Assembly: GCF_019175385.1 (NCBI RefSeq)
Contig: NC_083341.1
Span: forward strand, 86,826,321 to 86,890,320
From: Lycium barbarum
Taxonomy: Eukaryota; Streptophyta; Magnoliopsida; Solanales; Solanaceae
Direction of reading: 5' to 3'
Length of the DNA stretch: 64,000 nt
Shown in pieces: positions 35,457 through 45,580 of this stretch; within the stretch, counting starts at the first letter, position 1, and the number at the start of each line of letters is the position of its first letter. The notes below the pieces were generated by a model, which worked only from the letters and a program-made list of their open reading frames with translations, was not told the origin of the DNA and did no database searches. The position numbers and the translations under genes are program-made.

Positions 35457-35775
35457 GGGAAAAGTACGGCTAAGTGGCCTATTTTTTTCCATACAATTCT
35501 AAATGCTTAGTTGGATGATTTTGAAAATTTGAATAAGGATTTTAGGGGGAAAAGTACGGCCAAGTGGCCTATTTTTGTCCATAGAATTCTAAATGCTTAG
35601 TTGGATGATTTTGAAAATTTGAATAAGGATTTTGGGAGAAAAGTACGGCCAAGTGGCCTATTTTTTTGCATAGAACTCTAATTGCTTAGTTGGATAACGT
35701 TTCAAAATCTGAATAAGGATTTTGGGGGGAAAGGCTATGGCCACATGGCCTATTTTTGTCCATGAAATTCTAAAT
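35457..35775 (+). repeat. 90-bp tandem array, about 4 copies
   Basis: Units at about 35461, 35552, 35641 and 35730, homologous to the six-copy array of the 5' LTR. Confidence 0.88.
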
Positions 35776-37096
35776 TAGCTTGCCTACAAATAGAAGGAAT
35801 GGACATTAAGAAAAGAAAACATTTTTTTTTTGGGGGGGGGGGGGGGGGTACGTTTTTGAGAGAAAAGGGGGGGGGGGATCCTCTTTTTCTATTTTTGGGA
35901 AAAAGAGAAAAACAAAATGAAAAAAAAAATTAAAATTTGGTATCCTAAAAGCTAAAGTTTGATTTATATATTCAAAGCTTAGCAACAAAGGATACAAAAT
36001 ATAATATATACATATAGAAAAAGAAGAAGAAAAAAAAAGGGGGGGGGGGGGGGGGAGGGGGTTTAAAGATTTGTGAAGTGTTTGGTGATTGAAGTAGATT
36101 GAACCAATCCTCATTTTGATCTTTAGGTTGCCCCATCAAAAGGTAACCTCTCATTCTATCCTTTATTTCATTTCTAGTTGTGATTATATAGTTATTATGA
36201 TACTTGTGTTAGTTAAAAATAATTCTTTGCTAGCTTAGTCTTGTTTGATGATTAAGTGGATATTATGTGAATTTGATACCATTTGAAAAAATGAAAATAA
36301 ATTAGAAGTTTGATTTAGACAATGTTAAGTGATTTTAGGTTAGTTAAATTGTTATCCTTTATTTAATTTCTAGTTATGATTATATATTTATTATGATATT
36401 TGTGCTAGTTAAAAAATGATTCTTTGCTAGCTTAGTCTTACTTGATGATTAAGTGGATGTTATGTGAATTTGATACCATTTGAAAAAAATGTAAATAAAT
36501 TAGAAGTTTGATTTAGACAATGTTAAGTGATTTTAGGTTAGTTAAATTGATAAAAAATAAGAAAAAATTTCATCCTTTATTTCATTTTAAGTTATGATTA
36601 TATATTGTTTATGATGCTTGTGTAGTTAAAAAGGACTATGTGCTAGCGTAACTTTGCTTACATAATTAAGTGAGTATCCTATGGATTTATTACTACTTTT
36701 GACAATGTTAAGTGATTTTAGGTTAATTAAAATTGATAAAAATAAGAAAAATAGTAGCTTAAGTTAGAATTTCGACATTGTGTTGATAGGCTTAGTGTGA
36801 TTCATTCATTCTTGTTAGTTTTTGATATATAAAAAATAAAAAAAATAAAGAATAATAAAAACCTTAGTTCTTGTGAGTTTGTTACTAATTCATAGCAACT
36901 ATTGGGCCTTTTGCATAAATGGTCCTTTTATTTATAAGTATGATAATTATGGGCTTGGTTTAAAAGTATTGTAATTCATTTTTTTGGCTTTGTAAATTAA
37001 ATAATTGACCTTGGCCTATTACTAATGTTTTGTATACCTATCTTTTGTGACCTCCCCAATTTGTTGGTGTATCTTTCGAGGCCCACTAACATTTCT

Positions 37097-38395
37097 GACA
37101 AAATACTCAAAATACCCCCCAACGTTTGACTAAAATTCCAACTACACACCTAATCTTTGCGTTGGTCCTATTACCCCCCTGGACAATTTTTTTCAGTATT
37201 AAAATGCCACTTTTTCGCTGATGTGGACAAGAGCGTGACTACACAGCTCAGTGGCGCGTTATAGCCTTTAAAAAAAGCATCTGACGTGTTTTAAAATGCC
37301 AACTGGACTGCCACATAGATGCCACATAGATAAATTTAAATTCCCTCCATTTTTAGGCTACTTCATCTTCTTCTTCACCCTATTTAATACCCATCTCCAA
37401 ATTTTTTTTATCAAAATAATACCCATTATAAATTCATAAAACATAAAAAATAATACCCCCCCACGAAAAAGTACTATATAGCAAATTAATACCACTAAAA
37501 GAAAAGATCATCTAAGATCTCATGAAATAAACAAAAAATCAATTTCAAGACCCAAATTCCTCACAAATCTTAGCAAATCTTTGAAAGTCTCTTGCTTTTA
37601 GGCTTTGTCTTCACATAGATAAATTTAGAGCTAGGATAGTGATTATTCTTATAATCACTGTTTTCCCAAATCAAATTTAAAAAAAAAAATCTGAAGACAA
37701 AAAAAAAAAAATGAAAAATCTGGAAAAAAAAAACAAGGTTGAAAAATCTAATCTTGTTAAAGAAAATCTGATTGGAAGTTGCTACTTGTTGCTTGGTTGG
37801 AGTTGTTTAAGCACTAATTCTTTGAGTTGATTTGGGGAGAAAATTAAACTCCATTGCTAGGAATTTGGAGAAAGCTATGAAGAACACAAAGTGGGTTTCT
37901 TTAAATTCTTGATTGTTTGATCAAATTAATGGATGAACTTTGTTCTACTTGGTGTTAGGAAGCTTCCTTTCACATTTGGGTTTGTTTTGATCAAATTTGA
38001 GGAAGTTGGTGCGATTTTTTTTTTTCAACTCCTAATGAAGATGATGATGATGATGATGTTGATGAAGATGAAGGAGAATTGGGTATGGGTTTTCGGATCC
38101 TCATAGTGAAAATGAAGTATGGAAAATTGAGAGATTTTTTTTTTTTTCTGAAGAAGAAGAGTAGATGGATGGAGGAAGGGGGAAATTAATAAAAAATGGG
38201 GGAAAATTAAAGATGTGGCACGTGGGCCAGGCGCGTGTAGACAAGCGCCTGTTAATAATTGGGGGTTGTCATATTGGACTGCCACATCAACAAAAAATGG
38301 ACATTTTAATACTGAAAAAATTGTCCGGGGGGGGGGGGGGGGGGTAATAGTTGGGATTTTGGCCAAACATTGGGGGGTATTTTGAGTATTTTCTC
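37097..38395. mobile_element. Non-autonomous Mutator-like element (MULE)
   Basis: A 1,299-bp insertion present only in the 3' LTR. It is flanked by the 9-bp duplication AACATTTCT (37088-37096 and 38396-38404). Its ends are inverted repeats, GA(C/G)AAAATACTCAAAATACC continuing in CCCCAA(C/T)GTTTG; similarity extends inward over more than 120 bases (GGACAATTTTTTTCAGTATT on the left, its complement on the right). A 9-bp duplication with long inverted ends is typical of Mutator-like elements. No transposase; internal A-rich, GATGATGAT and G-run tracts. Confidence 0.85.
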
Positions 38396-39518
38396 AACAT
38401 TTCTAGATCGGGTCAACCCCTGTCAAGGAAGGACTAAGGCATTGGAGCGTAATTTTGAGCGAAAATATTTATTTATGCATTCTCTATTGGGCTTGGTCGG
38501 CCCAATTCCCTACTCTCTTTATATTATTTACTTCATTATATATATGTATGCTTGTATATAAATTGGAACCCTGAATGAGATTATCACGCCTAAGAGTTGC
38601 TAAAATTGATTTTCAATTTTTTTTAAAAAGAAAAACGGTTAGGAATATTTAGGATTGCGGATGATTTTGAGGATTTGGATACCTTTGATATGATTTTGAA
38701 CTTATAGGCAAACTTTAGGACTACTATGATTAATTTGAAACTTGAGTTGGAAAAGATGTTTTGTAAACTTGGATTATCATTTCGGGTGAACTGTTTTGAC
38801 TATTAAAAAGGCTAATGAGTTAACTTTGAGACTTTTTGTAAAGATTAAAACCAAGAATTGGATAAAAGTTCTAAAAATACGGCTAACCTATTGAGTATAT
38901 TAGTATGCCTATAAAAACTATTTTCAAAACATTTTTTCTAAAAAATCTTTTTCTAAACTCCGGTAGGCTTACGTAGTGTTCTACCTGGGCTAACGCCTTC
39001 GGATTTTAATCTAGGTGTTCTAGTCTGAAATCCAAAAAATGCCCAATTTTAAGCCAAACTCTACCATTTTTCGTTTCTTGAAAAGGAGTGTTTTTGGCAA
39101 GAATGACTAATTTATATTTGCGGAAATATGAAACAAAAAACAATTTTTATCACAAGAAATTTATATCTAAAAAGGCATACTATTAGAACCCGTAAGTCAA
39201 CCGTATTTTACTGATCTTTAATTCTGGGGTGCCTAATACCTTTCCCGGGGGATCACCAGAACCCTTACCTGAACTTTGGCTAGATTAGGATTCTTTTAAA
39301 ATTCAACTGTTTTGAATGAACCCTTTTCGAACTGGTTTTCCTAATTTCCTAAAAATTAAATAGCGACTCTAAAATAAAGTCCATTTTAGAGTACCATTAC
39401 GTAGAGGTATATTTTTCCTTTTTTCTGGTACGATTAACAGCCGTACTTCCCCGGGACACTTTCCTTTTTAAATGAGGCAAGTGCAAATACGAATCGGAAA
39501 AAATATCGAACTGCTACA

Positions 39519-39523
39519 ATCAA
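39519..39523. repeat. Target site duplication, right (ATCAA)
   Basis: Partner of 17871-17875. A 25-bp tandem duplication follows: ATCGAAC(T/C)GCTACAATCAA occurs at about 39506 and again at about 39530. Confidence 0.8.
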
Positions 39524-39666
39524 AAAGCTATCGAACCGCTACAATCAAATAGGAAATAGACTGCAGCCCGTAAGAGGTACAAGCACAACATATTAGGAGC
39601 AGAAAAATACGGGCAGGCAAGCAATAGTGCACGAGAAAAAGTAATAGCCCAAAAATAGACAGTAGT
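39524..39666 (-). other. Copia 3' untranslated remnant
   Basis: Short stretch between the Ogre-type element and the next LTR. By position it joins ORF2 to the polypurine tract of the Copia element. No coding seen. Confidence 0.5.
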
Positions 39667-40009
39667 TGTTACACCTCAGAAAATTTTTCGTTGATGCACA
39701 AGTGGATAGACTAGTGAAGATTACGAGCATACGGTATTTTGATAAGTAAGAAATGACATTCGATGACCCTAGATGAGATTTCAAAGATGTTAGAGATAGG
39801 GGAAGAAAGTTGGCCAAGAGAAGGCAAGGCATACGATAGGTAACGGAAAGGAATTAAGAGTAACGAGTTAATGAGGATTTAATGATGTCTTGGAGAAGAG
39901 TGATAACGTCCCTTAGATTGGTATTGAAGTGTTAAACAAGTGTTAATAAGGTTCCATAAAGATTGGAGATCAACGAGTCGACGAAAACGAGCTTCGGAAT
40001 CACTGGGGA

Positions 40010-40170
40010 TTATACGGCCAAACATATTGGACGTATAAATTATACGGTCCGTATGTTAGGACCATATAATCAGCTCAGAATGGCATACTTCTCTGGACCA
40101 AACATACGGCCAAACATACGGCCCGTATAAAATGTACGGACCGTATGTTGGTCCGTATATCTAGTCGGGG
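40010..40170. promoter_or_regulatory. TACGGNCCGTA dyad cluster, copy A
   Basis: Dyads ATACGGTCCGTAT, ATACGGCCCGTAT, GTACGGACCGTAT and half-sites, ending about 20 bases upstream of the TATA-like box. Confidence 0.6.
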
Positions 40171-40183
40171 ACAGTTTTGTTCA

Positions 40184-40193
40184 TTAAATAAGG
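40184..40193 (+). promoter_or_regulatory. TATA-like box, copy A
   Basis: TTAAATAAGG; the same place in copies B (44181) and C (62174) has TTAAATATGA and TTAAATAAGG. Confidence 0.5.
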
Positions 40194-41109
40194 GATTCAA
40201 GATTTATTTCATTTCATTCCTATAGCACACCCCTTCTCTCTAAAACATCTCTCTACATTTATTCCACAAGAATTTAAGAGGTATTAGTGATCAACAACAT
40301 AAACTAAGTGAATCAAGTGCATGAAAACCCATTAAAGATCATTCAAGTCAAGAAATCTCATTGGAGATGAACTAGGGTTTTTTCTCAAGTGGAGTATTAC
40401 CAACCAAGGCTTGTTCCTACAACATCTAAGGTAAGATTTATGGTATTTCTATGTTGTTTAAGGTAATTGAGAGTTGAAATACTTGGATTGTAGAAGGGTA
40501 TAGAAAAATGGGTCATGAATATGGAATAGTGCCATTTTGAGTAATAGATTGAATTGAGTCATGATTCTTTATGTGTTGTGATATAAATAGGTTACAAATG
40601 ATGTTGAGAACATTGGATAGGCAATGTATGTGAATGAACGTAGTCGTGTGTTATGAGCATGTATATGGGTGATTGAAAGTGAATTGAGAAATGTGGATAA
40701 TGTGGATGAATAAGGAATATTGTTATGATATTGTGAATGTATTATTGACGTTTGGGAGTTGATATACGATATGGAGGAATGTCGTATAAATAAAGGAGAT
40801 GTTGTCTGATTTTCTCTAGTTTTAGTCGTGTATGCTAGCTATCGATTCTAATGATAGTATGACTTTAATGAAGGTAGAAACGTGAGCTTCGGAGGAGAAC
40901 GTGCAAGTGGTAAATAGTTGAACGGAAAGGTATGTAAGGTTAACCCTTCTTTCATAAGGCATGGTTCTTTGGCCAATCATCTAAACCTCCTATAAGGTTA
41001 TGATATCCTTTAAATGATTCTATCTTTCGAGCTATTGAGCTCATGATCCTCGATATGTATTACGATTGTACTAAGTTCCTCATATGACGAGTAACCCTCT
41101 AAGGCTAGC

Positions 41110-41205
41110 TGTAATGAACAACGATGATAGTGATAACGATAATGATAACGATGATAATAGCGATGATGATAACGATGACGATAATGATAGTGATGATAAT
41201 AATAA
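41110..41205 (+). repeat. GAT/AAC-type microsatellite
   Basis: Imperfect (GATAAC/GATGAT)n. Related GAT-rich runs lie at the same LTR position at about 10350, 44985 and 63095. Confidence 0.8.
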
Positions 41206-41330
41206 AATGCTTATGAGCTATTATATATGTGTATCTATGTATGATTGTTATGGAACCCCGTGCTTATGAGGCCGGGTAGGATATGTGTCTATTTACGTAA
41301 CACGCGCACACCTCTGTAGATGGTACGGAT

Positions 41331-41460
41331 AACCCTGAAGCCTTGGTAGGGCCAGGTAGATGTAACCCTGAAGCCTTGGTAAGGCCAGGTAGATGTAACC
41401 CTGAAGCCTTGGTAGGGCCAGGTATGTGTAACCTTGAGCCTTGGTTGGCCAAGTATGTAT
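41331..41460 (+). repeat. 33-bp tandem array, 3 copies plus a degenerate unit
   Basis: AACCCTGAAGCCTTGGTAGG units start at 41331, 41364 and 41397, then a degenerate copy near 41430. LTR copy B has only one good unit and one degenerate unit (about 45187-45250). Confidence 0.85.
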
Positions 41461-41504
41461 GAAACACCGAACCTTCGTGGTCGGGCATGCTATGTAAATG
41501 TTAT

Positions 41505-41670
41505 GTATATGATATGGTTATGTATATGATATAGATATGAGTATGAATACGAATATGATACAGATATGAATACGAATAAGACTATGTATATGAATACGAT
41601 TATGGGCGCAATGTAACTGAATACGGATATGAGTACGGATACGAATATGGATGTATGTACACGAATACGC
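41505..41670 (+). repeat. TATGNATACGA-type low-complexity tract
   Basis: Irregular repeats of ATATGA, GAATACGA and GATATG; no coding value. Confidence 0.7.
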
Positions 41671-41801
41671 ACTAGAAATGGAAAGTCCCTATGACAAGCA
41701 AGTAAGTGCTTATGACGTTGATACTGCTGTCTCCCCTCCTATGCTATTTGTCACATTGCTTATTATGCTTCTATATTGATGTTGATCATGCTTTACATAC
41801 T

Positions 41802-41858
41802 CAGTACATTCTTCGTACTGACGTCCTTTTGTTTGTGGACGCTGCATCATGCCCGCAG
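41802..41858 (+). other. Three-hairpin LTR module, copy 3
   Basis: CAGTAC-N7-GTACTG, CGTCC-N10-GGACG and CTGC-N9-GCAG, all perfect. A fourth stem GCGGG-N7-CCCGC follows at 41981-41997. Confidence 0.75.
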
Positions 41859-42304
41859 GTGCCCAGGGAGACAGACTTGATCCATAGCTCCAATCTCAGA
41901 GACTACATAGCAGAGCTCCACTTCATTCGGAGCTATAGCTTTTGGGTACTTATTCTTTTATGTACATAATTATGGGCATAGCGGGGTCCTGTCCCGCCTA
42001 TATGTTATGACATACTCTCCTTAGAGGCTCGTAGACATGTGTATATGGTTAGATATGTTTGGCCTTGTTGTCCTATATTTTGTATATCATTTGTAGCCTT
42101 GTCGGCTTATGTAAATTGGTATGGCATAGATGCCAATGATGATATAAAAGGTATCGTTGTCCAATGAGACCAGTATGATTGATGAATAGAATATGTATGT
42201 TTAAATATGTGGCTCACCTAGATGTAAGTGTAAAGGTATGTTAAGGGGTGCCCGGGTGGGCTAGCACCGGGTGCCCGTCGCGGGCCTCTAGTCGGGTCAT
42301 GACA

Positions 42305-42419
42305 AAAGTGGTATCAGTGCAAACATATGTTAAATAAACTACTATTGTACAAGTCAGTAAGCGAAAAGTTAGACATGCGAAAGGGTGAACAAGGACTGGA
42401 GGGAAATGCTAGGGACTGA
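42305..42419 (+). mobile_element. PBS and internal scrap after LTR copy A
   Basis: TGGTATCAGTGC at 42309-42320 is a tRNA-iMet-type PBS with one change. The following about 100 bases are non-coding and the junction with the Copia ORF2 lies somewhere before 42420. So LTR A is the 5' end of an element whose body has been deleted. Confidence 0.7.
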
Positions 42420-43794
42420 TTATTGGGGATGATCCAGATCATGAAGAATTTTGTCAATTTTCTCAATGTGTGCACCCTGATCCTAGAGCATTTGGTTCCT
42501 AAGATCTTATACCTTGGCTTTCAAATGATCCTTCAGAAGTGCATCCTCAGCCTTCAGCTGCTGAATTTCTGCACTGGCTGCCTTTAGTTCTTCGATTAGG
42601 ATAGGAATGGTGGAACTCGCTCCTTTTGCCACACACTCACAACCTTTCAGAGTAGCTCTGGATAACAAGTTCTCTTCTGTTCCTAAGGTAGCTTTTCCGA
42701 TTCTTACATTGAAATGCCCAAGCACTTTTGTCAAGAGAAAGCCATAAGGAAGACCAGGTTCATTTTCCCCCCTGCTCACTACATTGATCATATGTTTGAT
42801 CATGATAGCTAGCAGATTGATCGGTTCAAAGGCTGATAGGGCTTCCATGAGCACCCAATGTACCGTAGTGACACTGCCATTTCTTCAAACTTTCGGGATG
42901 AGTATCTTATCCATAAATTCAAAGATCAGTTTGTAGATAGGCGCGAGCTCATTTTTGGAGAGTTTTCCTGGGAAGGCTGACATTCCTTCCTTGATAATCA
43001 CATTTTTTAAGGAGGTGGAAACCCTTCTAGTCACATCCCTCAGCCCTTCAACTTTTACTCCCAAGATTTCGGCTAGCACTGATTCAGTCAAAATAAACTC
43101 TGTCACGTTCACTGTTAGAACCAGAGTACTGTCATCAAGATGATGCAAATTTGTAAATAGTTCAATCACTTCAGCTTCATACACTCATCGAGCCGGTGGA
43201 GTAAGAAGATGAGTCCAATCTTGAAATTCCACCATTTCCAACAGTTCTTTTATCCCATTCTCCTCTCCTAGGTTTACATCAATCATCATTCAAAGAGAAT
43301 CTTCTGTGTTCGGATATGTCCCTCTCTCAGGCCACTTCCATGTCTCTTAGAGGTACTTGGTTCTTTACTTGCACTTATCATCTTCTTCTTTTTGAGAAGC
43401 AGACTGAGTATCACGTTCTTCTCCTCCTATCTCCTCCTCTCCTCCTGTCTTTCCCTTTGATTTCCTTTCTTGTTTTCCTTTGGCTTCGCACCATCGGAAG
43501 TCTATTTCCACATAGAACAAAGTATGATATTGTTACACCTCGGAAAATTTTCTGTTGGTACGCAAGAGAACGAACTAGTGATGAATATGAGTGCATGATA
43601 TCCATGAGCAAGAAACGACGTTTGATGACCTTAGGCGAGATTTTGAAAGTATCCGATGTGAGAAGAGGAAGTTGGCTAAGTTAAGATGAGATACAAGGTG
43701 AGCAATGCATGTGCATGGACGGGGGTGATTAAAATGAGAAGTCTAAGAAATATGGGAAGTTGCAGAATTGCAATTGCCAAGTGGTCGTATATCG

Positions 43795-44135
43795 CAAAAT
43801 ACAGACCGTAAAGTGCAATACGGTCCGTAAACTGGCAGTCGTAAACTGCCATGCAAAAGCTTCAGCTTTCTGCCCAGTGGTCGTAAAGTGCAAATACGGA
43901 TCGCAAACTGGTATACGGTCCGTAAACTGCCAGGTCGTAAACTGGCATGCCAAACTTCAACTTTCTGCCAGCCGAGGAAATGGTTAAATACGACCAGGTG
44001 GACGGACCGTAAAGTGATTTACGGCCCGTAAACCATGGTCATAAACCACCATGAAGGCAGCCCAGCTTCTGGTTCTGGAAATGGTTAATTGCGCCCATGG
44101 AGGATGAGCCGTATAGTGGAATACGGGTCGTAAAC
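43795..44135. promoter_or_regulatory. TACGGNCCGTAAA dyad cluster, copy B
   Basis: Repeats such as ATACGGTCCGTAAACTG, GACCGTAAAGTG, TTACGGCCCGTAAAC and ATACGGGTCGTAAAC. The half-site GTAAA(C/G)TG recurs. Just upstream of TTAAATATGA at 44181. Confidence 0.6.
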
Positions 44136-45523
44136 CTCCATGGACGACCACTGTTCACCCAGCACAGATTTTTCAATTCATTAAATATGAGGATCAAGAC
44201 TTGTCTTATTTCATTACAACATTACACCACTTCTCTCTAAAACTTCTCTCTACATTTATTATATGAGTTTTCAAGGATTATAAGCCATCAATAACATTAA
44301 GACAAGTAAATCAAGGATAAGGGAATCGTCAAGGATCATCCAAGTCAAGACATCCAAATGGAGAAAAACTAGGGTTTTGCTCAAAGAGGAGTATTATCAA
44401 ACAAAGCTTGTTCCTACAACTTCTAAGGTAAGATTCATGATTTTTACAAGATGTTTAAGGTATTGGAGAATTAAAATACATGGATTGTAGAAAATGTGGT
44501 CAACTAGGTCATGAATGGTAAATAGTGACATTTTGAGGAATAGTTGGAATTGAATTATGAATGTTGATGTTTTACGATATGAATGTATTATAAATGGTAC
44601 TAAGATCATGAACTCGACACTTTAGACGAATGGACGAAGTTGAAGGTCATGACCATAAATATGGGAGAATTAGAAGCAAATTGAGAAATCTAGATAATGT
44701 GGGTGATGTGAATGACTAATGGCCATTGTTATGATATTAATGAAGGTATAAACGCTAGCATTGGAAGGGAACGTGCAAGTGTAGAATAGTTCGACGGAAA
44801 GGTATGTAAGGCTAGCCCTTCTTTCATAAGGCATGGTTCTTGGCCAAATTCCTAATTCCTCTATATGAGTATGTTGTCTTCACATGGTTGACATTCCGAG
44901 CTCATAAGCTCACGACCCTTGATATGTACTATGATTATACTATGTTCCTCGTATGACGAGTAAGTCTATAATGTAGATGTAACGATAATGATGAGGATAG
45001 TAATGATGATGAGAGTAAAATGAGATTAGAGATGCTTACGAGCTATGATATATGTATATGTATGCCTATGAAGGGCTATGATAAGACCCCGAGCTTATGA
45101 TGTCGGGTAAGACTATATGTATATGACTATGTATAAAGTATGTATACGATTACAAAACGCGCGCACACCTCTGCAGATGGTACGGATAACCCTGACGCCT
45201 TGGTAGGGCCAGGTATGTATGATCTTGAGCCTTGGTTGGCCAAGTATGTATGACACACCGATCCTACGAGGTTGGGTATGCTATGTAAATACTATGTATA
45301 CGATATGACCATGTATATAATATGAATATGAGTGTGATAAGAGTTAGTAAGGGCATGTATACGAATATGAACACAAAGTGGTATGGCTATTATTATGGGA
45401 TACGAACGACGATGTATGCAAGTAAGCGACATGATGATGATGATATTACTGTCTCCCCTCCTATGCTATTTCATATGATATCTATTATGCTTCTATATTG
45501 ATGTTGATCATGCTTTACATACT

Positions 45524-45580
45524 CAGTACATTCTTCGTACTGACGTCCTTTTGTTTGTGGACGCTGCATTATGCCCGCAG
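45524..45580 (+). other. Three-hairpin LTR module, copy 4
   Basis: Nearly the same as copy 3: CAGTAC-N7-GTACTG, CGTCC-N10-GGACG, CTGC-N9-GCAG. Fourth stem GCGGG-N7-CCCGC at 45703-45719. Confidence 0.75.

Larger units (their letters stand above)
17876..39518 (+). mobile_element. Ogre/Tat-type Ty3/Gypsy element, 21.6 kb
   Basis: A plus-strand element bounded by ATCAA duplications, with LTRs of 3.5 and 4.6 kb, a PBS TGGCGACTCTGCTGG, an extra ORF1 before gag, gag, a protease linked to a G-patch, a candidate intron, RT, RNase H, a second (archaeal-type) RNase H and integrase. The extra ORF1, the intron before RT, the second RNase H and the very long LTRs are hallmarks of the Ogre/Tat lineage. It inserted into the Copia element beside its polypurine tract. 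A minus-strand LTR fragment and a Mutator-like element later inserted in it. Stops and frameshifts throughout. Confidence 0.92.
34949..39518 (+). mobile_element. 3' LTR of the Ogre-type element
   Basis: Starts TTTTGACACC (TG changed to TT) and ends GAACTGCTACA next to ATCAA. It is 1,075 bases longer than the 5' LTR, mainly from the Mutator-like insertion (37097-38395) minus about two 90-bp units. Confidence 0.92.
39667..42304 (+). mobile_element. Gypsy 5' LTR (family with TACGGNCCGTA dyads), copy A
   Basis: Runs TGTTACACCTCAGAAAA...GGGTCATGACA (2,638 bp), followed by a PBS. It is homologous along its length to 43531-46007 and 61584-64000. It contains dyads (40010-40170), a TATA-like TTAAATAAGG (40184-40193), GAT and TATG microsatellites, a 33-bp array and the hairpin module (41802-41858). 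Left flank GTAGT; the right end of the element is lost. Confidence 0.88.

Noticed and set aside
35806..36154. Proline/phenylalanine-rich minus-strand frames
   Set aside because: Reverse reading of G-runs and A-rich tracts in the 3' LTR; not conserved in the 5' LTR.
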